Of a DNA stretch of 64,000 nucleotides, positions 55,337 through 63,746 are shown in pieces. A program made the translations under genes and the position numbers. Each line of letters begins with the position of its first letter. Within the stretch, counting starts at the first letter, position 1. The stretch is from Isoetes taiwanensis. Its lineage: Eukaryota > Streptophyta > Lycopodiopsida > Isoetales > Isoetaceae. The DNA is taken from contig JAJEKV010000018.1 of NCBI GenBank assembly GCA_021234155.1, forward strand, positions 18,434,583-18,498,582, read 5' to 3'. The notes below the pieces were generated by a model that saw nothing but the letters and a program-made list of their open reading frames with translations, ran no database searches and was not told the DNA's origin.

Positions 55337-57468
55337 CTGCAGATTACAAATGTGTCGTTTGCCTAGTGAAAAAGCCAATAGAATGTCTTTAACTACAACC
55401 GTGATAAAGTGCCTGTTGACTATCCGTACTGACCTGGCTTTTCATACCAATGTACACTTGCACCTGGAACTAAAAGTGCTTGATGAAGTATATTCTGTGC
55501 AATTTCAAAACCCATAGCTCCCTGCAACATCTACAATCGTCAGGGTACTTAATCTACAGGTTTCTAGCACTACTTTTATAAGTGTATAGCATTCCAACAA
55601 TTTCTTAACATAGTATAATACACAAGTTAACCCTTCTATGTGGTGATCCAGATATGCAAGTTATCTCTTGCATATCCAGTCTAATGGCCAATGTCAGAGT
55701 TTTATCCAGCATATAATAAACATTGAAAAATGGCTCATGTCAGTTAATACCTCCTCCTCGCCAAGTAGGTTATACATCATTGCTGCCGGAACCTTCATTG
55801 AGTTGTTCCCAAGTGGTAGGCCCAATACAACACGAAGATGTTGCTCGAACTGGGAAACAAAACAGGCCTCTATGGAATAGTGGCCACTATTATTGGCCTT
55901 GGGGCAACTTCGTTGAGCAAGACTTGCCAAAAAGAACAATGCATTATTACATATAAGTTGAGAACTATTCTTCACATCATTATTCTACCTTACAGACATT
56001 GGGAGAACTGCTAGAGAAAAATCAGCAGAAAGATTTGAATTGATGCAACAACATATTTAAACAATGAAGAATAGAAGTCTTTGCAAATAAACCTTGCCGT
56101 CATCAAGCAAGAAAAGTTCCACTCCAAAAATGCCTGCTCCAGTGAGTGAACCAACTGCCCTTTCACCAGTTTCCATAGCGGCTTTTGCACTTCTTACAGA
56201 AATCAAAGCAGAAGCTTGTACCATATGGTATCCCTAAACAAAAAGGAAGAAATATTAGGTAAAATCAGCAAAACTGTAGCCTACAGACCAATGCATTATC
56301 CAAATGGTATGAAACTAACAAGATAAGCTCTCCAAGCTTCAAGTCCAGATTTAACTTAAGATTGTACAATGGCTCAAATGTAAACATTTCTCCTTCTTTG
56401 AAGGAATACCAGGATATTATTTTTAAAAATCAACCAGAGAGATATAAACAAAACTGACATGCCTCGTGAATTAAAACAGCACAGGAATAGAATAGAAGCT
56501 TACTTGTGCCATGTTTCTACAACAGGGAATGAACGCAGGCTGCCATCCCTGCCCCTCGCAACCATTACTGCTAATTCCTAAAGAAGAAATAACAAAGCAA
56601 TACCTATAAGGCATTAGAAAAACCATGTCATTTGTGCATCCACTTACCTCATCACTGAGCAATGAATTTTTGCATTTTTTTAGCTATCTGTATGCTGAAC
56701 TAAATTACTACATGCAGAGATTCAAACAGCTGATATTTTGAATATCTGAAGACTGTCAAAAACCAAATGTACTAATCTATGTGCACTTTCTTTAACTTCT
56801 TCTTTTTTGTGTTTCTTCTTGTTTAGCTTCTTTTTATGTGTCCAAGTTCCTGCCCTTCAATCCAAAAGTTTCTTTTGAGGAGGCCTCAGATGCTCCAAAG
56901 ATGAAGACTTCTGCTTGAGTTCCTAAGAGGCTTATAGATTATATACTTTCTTCAGCTAGATTTGATGTTAAAGTACATAGAACTAATATTCCATACCTTA
57001 ACAAAAGGCGCCCACTTTTCTGCATAAAGACCACGTCCAAACCCCCCAGGCACTGCCAGAAACCAAAAGATGACACATTGTATTACGAAACACTTTGAGG
57101 TAGATTCTTACAAGAAACAGCAGGCATTAAGTCATCTTGACTACGCACTACAGCATTTCCTCTTCCATCATATGCAAGCAACCGGCTCTTCAACATCATT
57201 GGATACCCAAAATCCTGACCCGCACGCTTTGCATCATCTTCATTATCTATCTGTGACACGGGAGCACAAATAAAGTATTATCTAATAGTTTGGCAAGGGA
57301 TCTTAAACTGGAGCAGCATTATGCTTCCAATGGAAGAATGTTTTACCTTCATAAAATCAGGAAGCGGGACGCCACACTGATGAAAATGAACTTTCTGCAG
57401 GTATTTATCCTGACAGCAACGGATAGAAAGACTCACATTTCAAGAAGAAGCCACGACATGGAGCAAAC

Positions 57469-57649
57469 TGTTGGAATATGACAAAAGATGACTGAAAGTT
57501 TACTAGCCGTTAAGAGTAGATGAGAGTTTGTTCTAGAATTTAGTAGTTGTTCCTAACTTCAAGGAACTCATCTATTTGTATTGGTCTTTGATAATGAATG
57601 GAATATCATTGCTTCTTTTTACCAGCGCCTTGCAATTCGTTACACAATA
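57469..57649 (+). repeat. Element 2, 5' LTR
   Basis: 181 bp. The end is fixed by the target duplication at the far LTR and by the primer-binding site on this side. Confidence 0.92.
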
Positions 57650-57661
57650 TGGTATCAGAGC
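57650..57661 (+). promoter_or_regulatory. Element 2 primer-binding site
   Basis: TGGTATCAGAGC, exact initiator tRNA-Met complement, directly after the LTR. Confidence 0.94.
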
Positions 57662-57718
57662 AGGTGGCTCTTAAGCCCAAGAGCTTTTTGGAGATGAAGG
57701 AGCAGTAGCAGTCTGTAG

Positions 57719-58993
57719 ATGTCAAAATTTGTTGTGCAGCCTTGGCGGGTTGCTCGTGACGGGAGCATGGAAATGCTCAAGAACCATCTGGGACATGTCA
57801 TTATTTGGTGTGTCGTGTGGGGCTTTGGTTACTCACTAGGAACCACCACAGATATGGCATGGAGGCTCTGGATGCTTGTAGCATGGCAAGCTGCAGGAAC
57901 CGGAAAAGATCCCATGGCAAGGATAATGGCAGCGAGAAAGCTAGAGACACTGTTGATGGATTCTTCCAGTGCATGGCAAGTCTGCAAGCAGGTGCCTGAG
58001 AGTATGGGCAAAGACGAATTTAGCTTAAGGGGAGAACTGCCTGAGACTATAGGTAGAGAACCCATGAAGAAGCTAATGGCAGCAAGAAAGCTAGAGACAC
58101 TGTTGATGGATTCTTCCAGTGTCTGCCAGGTGCCTGAGAGTATGGGCAAAGACAAATTTAGCTTAAGTGGAGAACTGAACGGCAAGAAGTGGGAATATGT
58201 CATGGCATCTAGAAGGATTGTGGTCATATATAATGGATGGCCATACTACAGAAGATTGGCGAAATGTGTAAGTGGAGTGGAAGTAAAACTTAGTGTCCCA
58301 AGCAGAAAGAAGTGGAACTCACAAATTATTTTAATAAACTTGAAGGCTGTTTCTTTTCCTAAAAATAAAAGCACAGTTGAGGCAACCAATGTCTTTTTGA
58401 AGTTATTGATTGTGGATACAGTAACATGGAATACAAGGACTACAGGATATCTTCACCATGGATCTGCTGGGCAAAGTGATGTCAACATGGGTTTAGAATG
58501 GCTTGGAAAAATCCAAAAAGAAAGTGTAGATTCTGATGAAGTCGCACTCGTAATCTTAAAAGCTTGTTCTTGCAGAGGAGCATTACCTCATGAAGGAATC
58601 GTTCACAAACAGATGCTAAATGATAGTGATCATCTGGATATTGTTGCTTTCATATTGATTAAAGATCTAAGAAATTTGTGTATGGAAGGTCCTCTCCATC
58701 ACGCATGTCTGGTTGTAGAGATTTCGATGGAGATTTCTTGGGAACAAGGTATTTGCTCAAAAGTACAGTTTATCAAGTGGCAGACGAGGATTCTTGAAGT
58801 ATGGCAAAGTGGATTTGTGAATCCACTCGGTCCACAGTATTTGGGGACATGTTGGGTAAAAGACAAGGGAATTGATCCTGCTAAATCAATATTTTTGGTA
58901 CAACCATTGTGGATTTCTGGATCAGTAGGGATCTCATTCTCAAGACCTATAGTCTGGAGGGCACTTCCAGCAATTAGCCGTTTACAACATTAA
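57719..58993 (+). CDS. Element 2 ORF-1, chimeric, with PPR-like segment
   Basis: 424 codons starting MSKFVVQPWRVARDGSMEML. Residues about 72-155 hold an internal duplication: AARKLETLLMDSSS and PESMGKD.FSL each occur twice. Residues about 255-335 read like a PLS-type pentatricopeptide stretch. GLEWLGKIQKESVDSDEVAL then VILKACSCRGALPHEGIVHK and QMLN parallel the usual 'ALxLFxxMQxEGVxPDEVTFVxVLKACSxxGALxxGKxVHxxI', with the same spacing. The rest matches nothing I know. PPR proteins bind organelle RNA; here the segment is most simply a captured exon fragment. The frame stays open although the element has no gag or pol. Confidence 0.5.
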   Translation: MSKFVVQPWRVARDGSMEMLKNHLGHVIIWCVVWGFGYSLGTTTDMAWRLWMLVAWQAAGTGKDPMARIMAARKLETLLMDSSSAWQVCKQVPESMGKDEFSLRGELPETIGREPMKKLMAARKLETLLMDSSSVCQVPESMGKDKFSLSGELNGKKWEYVMASRRIVVIYNGWPYYRRLAKCVSGVEVKLSVPSRKKWNSQIILINLKAVSFPKNKSTVEATNVFLKLLIVDTVTWNTRTTGYLHHGSAGQSDVNMGLEWLGKIQKESVDSDEVALVILKACSCRGALPHEGIVHKQMLNDSDHLDIVAFILIKDLRNLCMEGPLHHACLVVEISMEISWEQGICSKVQFIKWQTRILEVWQSGFVNPLGPQYLGTCWVKDKGIDPAKSIFLVQPLWISGSVGISFSRPIVWRALPAISRLQH

Positions 58994-59079
58994 CAAAGTC
59001 TACGGGGACAATTCAAGAACAAGAGGAGGTAAAGGGAAAAGGTGTCGCGGAAGTTGTACAATCCAAACTGCAAACTGCA

Positions 59080-61026
59080 ATGTGTGATCCATTTGAGGAT
59101 GTACCATTTGAGGATGTAAGTGGTGCTAACGATGTCAAAGCTATGCCTATCAATGATTTTATGGAAAAGCGAGAGCTTGCAGTTTATTTGGTTGATAGTG
59201 CTATGATATTGGCAACAGTAACACTTGTTATGGCTCCTCTTACATCTTGGTTGCTGGTTACAAGGAGTACTACCATGATTGAATTAGCTGCAGCATGTGA
59301 TCTGTATTATAATTGGAAGAAGCCCAGTGCTGGTTGCATCCATGAAGTAGAAGAAGCTGTGTTATCAACTATAATGGCAGTCGCAATAAAGTCGGCATGT
59401 AGGTCAGCATCTTGTCAAGCAGCTTATCATGTTGGTCCACTAATAAGCAGAGTTCTTGAAGAAGAAGAGCAAGAAAGTAGAGGATTGTGTGGCAATAGTT
59501 CAACACACAATCAAAGTAAAGAACAAGAAGACCAAGATATAAGTAGTGGTCAGGTTATAGATGATGCAAAACCAAAGAATCATCAAGCATCTCGTATTGT
59601 CAGATACCTGATAGAGCACACAAAACAACCTGAGCTTGATCTACAAGATTTCCTTATTGAAGACATGCAAGGCACTTTAATATGGAGGACCATGATGCTG
59701 ACTGGGTGCTCTTGGCATCTACAAATCAAAGAACAAGTGATGCAAAATGATTCCTTTTGGAGCAGAGTATTGACTGTGTTTCTTCTGCTCATTACAGGCA
59801 TAGTACAAAGGATGAAGACTAGTTACTTTTGGCTCATGGGGAGCAAGGTGCTGATTTGGTGTTTCATATGGAGCCATATGTTGCTTGGGTGCTTGTGGCT
59901 TATGTTTAGCAGAGCAGAGGTGATGCAAGAAATACAGGTGATTCATTTGATTAAGAAGCTGGTAACAGACTCAGATGCAGTAGGGTATTTGACAAACCTT
60001 GGAGGTTATGCCAATGGTTTTAGAAAAGGTGGCGGTCTATGGCAGGAAAAGAAAGTTGATGGTCTATGGATCATCGAGCAAGGGTTATGCACAAGGCCTA
60101 TGTCACATCATAAGCATCAAGTTGCGTCTTTGGATTATGAGTTCTTGGAAAGAGCTGGGTCGAGTTCGAAAGGCAAGAAATTGTCAATCCAAGCTCTAAA
60201 TTTCAGATGCATAACCACAGCTCTTCACAGTTTTAGATACATTGATGATGGGGAGATGCCGTTGATTTTCTTTTTCACGATGCAAGGGGAGAGTGTTAGG
60301 TCTTGGTTCAAAGATTGGATTTTGATACAAACTGAGCTTTTGCATCATGAAATAGAATATATGAATTTAATGCATATGGTCAGCATTCAGCCAGGTTATA
60401 GTTCCGTCGGGGCATATGGAGCGATGAATGAATATGCTGCCAGTGGCTATGGGGCCAATGCAATGTATGCAGCATCACCATCTGGATATGGGAGTAGTTA
60501 TGCTGGTGCACCTAGTAGGGGTGCATATGGAAGTGGACCTGGAGCAGGCAACCATGGCGCAGCATTGGAAGACAGAAGTGCTTGGGGTGCTAATCTGCCT
60601 AACAATAACCTTGGAGATCTGGCAATTTGGAGATCAAGTGGAACCACTGGGCAGAATACTGTCAGTATAACAGGGTATAGCACCTATACCTATGGACAGA
60701 CTGATGGCAGTTATACATCTAAGTCAGGGGGTTATGTTGCTGAGGAGTGGCTGGCTATATGGCATCAGGTGGGGCTACAGGCGCTGGAGGTTATGCCAAT
60801 GGTTTTTGCAGATAGTTATACCATGATAACATTTGGAGATCTGGCAGTTGTGAGTATTGTAGGTGCATTTCTGATAACACTTGGAGGACTTGCAATTTTG
60901 AAAATGATAGTGCTAATGCTGCTGTTGGAGAGGATGATTTGGAATAGTAGAAGTGGAGTTAGCGTTGAATTGATTAAGGGAGAGTGCTTCATGCAGTTTT
61001 CTCAAAAAAAAAAAAAAACCTTTTAA
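59080..61026 (+). CDS. Element 2 ORF-2, 648 codons, Gly/Tyr/Ala-rich segment
   Basis: It follows ORF-1 after 86 bp. The N-terminal 110 residues are alanine- and hydrophobic-rich (AMILATVTLVMAPLTSWLLV). A glutamate/serine-rich linker follows. At about residues 445-490 comes low-complexity sequence, for example GAYGAMNEYAASGYGANAMY and SGYGSSYAGAPSRGAYGSGP, like the C-terminal domains of hnRNP-type RNA-binding proteins; no RRM precedes it. GYAN and the LGDLAIW/FGDLAVV phrases repeat toward the end. The last residues are read from an A-rich run. The open length of nearly 2 kb is unlikely by chance at this base composition. Confidence 0.5.
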   Translation: MCDPFEDVPFEDVSGANDVKAMPINDFMEKRELAVYLVDSAMILATVTLVMAPLTSWLLVTRSTTMIELAAACDLYYNWKKPSAGCIHEVEEAVLSTIMAVAIKSACRSASCQAAYHVGPLISRVLEEEEQESRGLCGNSSTHNQSKEQEDQDISSGQVIDDAKPKNHQASRIVRYLIEHTKQPELDLQDFLIEDMQGTLIWRTMMLTGCSWHLQIKEQVMQNDSFWSRVLTVFLLLITGIVQRMKTSYFWLMGSKVLIWCFIWSHMLLGCLWLMFSRAEVMQEIQVIHLIKKLVTDSDAVGYLTNLGGYANGFRKGGGLWQEKKVDGLWIIEQGLCTRPMSHHKHQVASLDYEFLERAGSSSKGKKLSIQALNFRCITTALHSFRYIDDGEMPLIFFFTMQGESVRSWFKDWILIQTELLHHEIEYMNLMHMVSIQPGYSSVGAYGAMNEYAASGYGANAMYAASPSGYGSSYAGAPSRGAYGSGPGAGNHGAALEDRSAWGANLPNNNLGDLAIWRSSGTTGQNTVSITGYSTYTYGQTDGSYTSKSGGYVAEEWLAIWHQVGLQALEVMPMVFADSYTMITFGDLAVVSIVGAFLITLGGLAILKMIVLMLLLERMIWNSRSGVSVELIKGECFMQFSQKKKKTF

Positions 61027-61108
61027 AATCTGTTCAACATTCATGTGGGCAGTGTTTGAAGATGCAGAAAGTTTTGCTTTTGAGTTCCAGCTTCTAGTAG
61101 TCATCTTC

Positions 61109-61119
61109 TTGAGGGGGAG
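61109..61119 (+). promoter_or_regulatory. Element 2 polypurine tract
   Basis: TTGAGGGGGAG next to the TGTTGG start of the 3' LTR; same type as in element 1. Confidence 0.88.
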
Positions 61120-61290
61120 TGTTGGAATATGACAAAAGATGACTGAAAGAAGAGTAGATGAGAGTTTGTTCTAGAATTTAGTAGTTGTTCTAACTTCAAA
61201 GGAACTCATCTATTTGTATTGGTCTTTGATAATGAATGGAATATCATTGCTTCTTTCGTACCAGCGCCTTGCAATTCTCGTTACACAATA
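61120..61290 (+). repeat. Element 2, 3' LTR
   Basis: 171 bp, differing from the 5' LTR by the 13-bp gap and a few single bases. Target duplication CAAAC follows. Confidence 0.92.
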
Positions 61291-62079
61291 CAAACTTTCA
61301 ACAACAACAGCACACCTGTATTATTCTGATTGAGCGAGGACTTGGTTCTATGTCAACTCCTTCGCTTGCAAGGACATCAAGTGTTTCAACATCTACATGC
61401 TCAATTTCAACAGTCAGCACTCCACACCTGACAAAAAAATAGAATGTATAATATGGTTCAGTTTATTATGACATGATTCATCTTAATAAAGCATGATAAC
61501 TATTGGATTAAAGAGGTAGTACCCCTTTGCAAACTCCTTTACTGCATGTGCGTCACGAAAGCTTCCTACTACATGCCGATATGCAAGCTTACTTGCAGGA
61601 CAATCCTCTGCGGGATCGAGAATGACTACTTTGATGCCCAATGGGGAAGCAGCTTGGCAAAGCATACGACCTAATTGTCCACCACCAAGAACTCCAACAA
61701 CCACATCACACACCCCTAGGGAACCAGAGCAAAGGTCTTCTCTGCAATTCCAGAAACGAAACCAAATTATGCAATGCCACAAATGAAACCAAATTATGGA
61801 CCTGCAATAGCGAAACAAAAATTTAACAAGATAGTACCGGTGGTCAAGCTGGCATTCTACACCGTCTACTCTGGTAATGCTGGTAATGTTGTTCGGCTTC
61901 TGTCTGCCAGTATTGGCCTTGACCTCAACGCTGTGTGTGTGAGTAATGCCATGAGCAAGAGAAATTGGATGAAAGAACCTTGTGGGTAGGGTGAACTTTG
62001 GGTGGAATGTATAGAATGAAGGATTGTAATGGTATGAACAGGCCATCGAAACTGAACAGAAAATAGAAAACACCGGCAT

Positions 62080-63066
62080 AGTAAAAGGTCAATTAAAGGG
62101 GGCGCAATAGGTTCGGAGACTAACAGGGGACACACTTTTGCAAATAAACCCTGGAGCTAGGGTTTTATGTATATCATCCCATTGTTTGGAAGCAAGATGC
62201 ACCTTTTCATCCCCTTTATTCCTGTGAAATGATTTTGATCCTCTTATGTCTACAACAAACATGAGCAATATTCCTCCTATAGTCTTGCTAAAACATTGCC
62301 AATTTGGTCCCTTCCCGGTGCCAATTCCTGCACGGCCTGAATGCAAGCAAAGGTATGCAATCTCAAATATTTTTCTATTTTCTTTCAACATGAGGTCGTG
62401 TGTCAATTGATATGCAGGTCATAAATGTGATTACCAGGTTGATACATAGGCTTGTGTATCAGACTTTATCATGACTCTTTACTTGATATCCTAAAACGTA
62501 ATGATTCATCTCCAGACTAATTGCAAGTCTTAGATTTCTACTCCAGGTTCAACTGAATAGAAAAATAATTTGATATCCTAGAACATAGTGATTCATCTCT
62601 AGCGTAGCCTATGTTCTATCTTTATTTAACTTTATGAAAAAACTTAGGCAATGCAAAGCAAGAGATGTTGATATATCTGACTCCCTGTAGGGGAACAAGG
62701 CTGCAAACATTGAGAAACTATTGATTTCTGGTCTACACACCACTGCTCACCATCCATATACCATTTCGAATGAACATAGCAGTCCATGCTAGGGTAGAAG
62801 AGAGAGAAGAAATACAAGCAGTTGAATGCGCAAAAGAAGTATGTTTACAAAGTACGATTGTCTCTCTCTCACCCTTTTCTTTTGTAAAGTTGCTGACGTC
62901 ACGTCAGTAATTAATAATTTATTTTTTTATTTATTTTTTAGATGTTTATAAAAACGCATGATATATACAAAACAAATGAGGTCAACGAATGGATATCATA
63001 TAGTCATACCAATAACAAGGGCACAAAAAATTTATATATAAACAACTATTACGAAACTTTGAGAAT
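62080..63066 (-). other. Upstream region of the PurK-PurE gene; no other gene seen
   Basis: Minus-strand sequence upstream of the start codon contains a weak TATA-like GATATACATAAAACC (about 62,163-62,177) overlapping a telo-box, AAACCCTA (62,158-62,165). Plant housekeeping promoters often carry telo-boxes. The functional link here is inference. The rest is AT-rich with no reading frame of note. Confidence 0.4.
62158..62165 (-). promoter_or_regulatory. Telo-box AAACCCTA
   Basis: Located 79 bp upstream of the upstream candidate Met (62,079) on the coding strand. Short motif, so moderate chance occurrence. Confidence 0.35.
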
Positions 63067-63351
63067 TTACATCGGATTTCTATGGATCGGTCGAGCTAAT
63101 GCCAAATATTTAGGCATAATGGTGACTCTCCTGGCATGAATAGTGCAAATGTTTGAGTCACCCAGAAGAGCAACCAAATAATCCTCCGTTGCTTCCTGTA
63201 GAGCAAGGATAGCATGTGTCTGGAAACGCAGATCAATCTTGAATTCTTGGGCGATCTCTCGCACCAAGCGCTGGAAGGGCAATTGGCGTATCAGAAGCTC
63301 TGTGGATTTCTGGTATTTTTGGATCTCCCTCGATGCAACGGTGCCAGCCTT
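63067..63351 (-). pseudogene. Histone H3 fragment (core, altered C-terminus)
   Basis: About 94 codons without a stop match the H3 histone fold from residue 43 on: [29 protein letters not shown] then [34 protein letters not shown] and [11 protein letters not shown]. The canonical ending DIQLARRIRGERA is replaced by [14 protein letters not shown] and TAA. The N-terminal tail is absent; upstream (63,352-63,510, minus sense) only faintly tail-like lysine-rich wording is visible. It is nearer to canonical H3 than to CENH3, as the loop-1 insertion is absent. Most likely a processed or truncated pseudogene, though the open frame is notable. Confidence 0.8.
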
Positions 63352-63509
63352 GAAATAGTAAGTCTTCTTTTGGCTTGGGGGGGAAGGGAGAAGTGTCTTG
63401 CCACTAGTGGTCAGGTGATTAGCCTTCGGACTAGGACTTCACGACGCTCCGCACTCTTGGCTTTCCCGGCCCCTCCTGCCGCTTGTAATTGCTTCTTGTC
63501 TTTGCCCTC

Positions 63510-63700
63510 TGTGGCGTCCCCTACTGGTATCACGATGCACTCATGGGTATACAAGCAGAGTTCATCCCCTATACCGGCTCCCGCGGCGATACAAGGCCCT
63601 CCACACATCGCAATCCGATTGGGAAGAATGAAGGCGTCATTTACCCCCCTGTCTCCCTCAGGGCCTACCTAGCTGCGGAAGCGTAAACATATGTAAATAC
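63510..63700 (-). repeat. Terminal piece of a chromoviral LTR
   Basis: The minus strand reads TTTACGCTTCCGCAGCTAGG then TAGGCCCTGAGGGAGACAGG ... TGTGGAGGGCC ... AGTAGGGGACGCCACA, matching the last 190 bp of the LTRs at 25,224 and 42,890. It ends exactly at the expected LTR terminus (63,510). Its 5' part is diverged or cut near the CACTA terminus. Confidence 0.8.
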
Positions 63701-63746
63701 ATATACATCAAAGCACATCATGACCATCTCGAAGGATGGCTCACCA

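Larger units (their letters stand above)
57469..61290 (+). mobile_element. Non-autonomous short-LTR retrotransposon 2 in a PurK intron
   Basis: LTRs of 181 bp (57,469-57,649) and 171 bp (61,120-61,290) start TGTTGGAATATGAC and end TTACACAATA. The 5' copy has about 13 extra bases (TTTACTAGCCGTT). CAAAC is duplicated at 57,464-57,468 and 61,291-61,295. The primer-binding site TGGTATCAGAGC follows at once, and the polypurine tract CTTGAGGGGGAG precedes the 3' LTR. The 3.47-kb interior has two long ORFs without gag or pol motifs. The insertion lies antisense to the PurK-PurE gene, 20 bp from exon 3. Confidence 0.93.
53727..62079 (-). pseudogene. Plant PurK-PurE (AIR carboxylase) gene, damaged
   Basis: A bifunctional phosphoribosylaminoimidazole carboxylase of plastid purine synthesis on the minus strand. 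I place 16 exons at 61,838-62,079; 61,523-61,741; 61,316-61,427; 57,347-57,409; 57,112-57,250; 56,997-57,052; 56,504-56,577; 56,093-56,233; 55,751-55,923; 55,434-55,521; 55,142-55,336; 54,571-54,671; 54,372-54,489; 54,185-54,279; 53,998-54,104; 53,727-53,811. Splice sites are GT-AG and phases agree, except in exons 8 and 9. There a deletion, a lost acceptor G and a one-base deletion break the PurK part. Intron 3 is enlarged by a 3.8-kb retroelement. The start may be the Met at 62,079 or 62,046, the latter opening a transit-like peptide. Confidence 0.85.
55434..62079 (-). pseudogene. PurK (ATP-grasp) half of the fusion
   Basis: Exon 1 gives a Ser/Thr/Phe/His-rich, acid-poor leader (MACSYHYNPSFYTFHPKF), as expected for a plastid transit peptide. 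Exon 2 has GVLGGGQLGRMLCQAASPLG and LDPAEDCPASKLAYRH, the nucleotide-binding start of PurK. Exon 3 has CGVLTVEIEHVDVETLDVLA; exons 4-6 DKYLQKVHF, FGYPMMLKSRLLAYDGRGNA and RGLYAEKWAPFVK; exon 7 ELAVMVARGRDGS; exon 8 TGAGIFGVELFLLDDGK; exon 9 SQFEQHLRVVLGLPLG; exon 10 VPGASVHWYEKP. The half normally makes N5-carboxyaminoimidazole ribonucleotide from AIR, ATP and bicarbonate. Exons 8 and 9 are out of frame relative to their neighbours. Confidence 0.85.

Noticed and set aside
57464-61295. Element 2 ORFs as exons of a host gene
   Set aside because: LTRs, primer site, polypurine tract and exact target duplication show an insertion, and the ORFs are antisense to the PurK-PurE gene.
63411-63520. Histone H3 N-terminal tail exon (GKDKKQLQAA-like wording)
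   Set aside because: Only vague resemblance to KAPRKQLATKAA with wrong spacing; part of the frame is LTR sequence.
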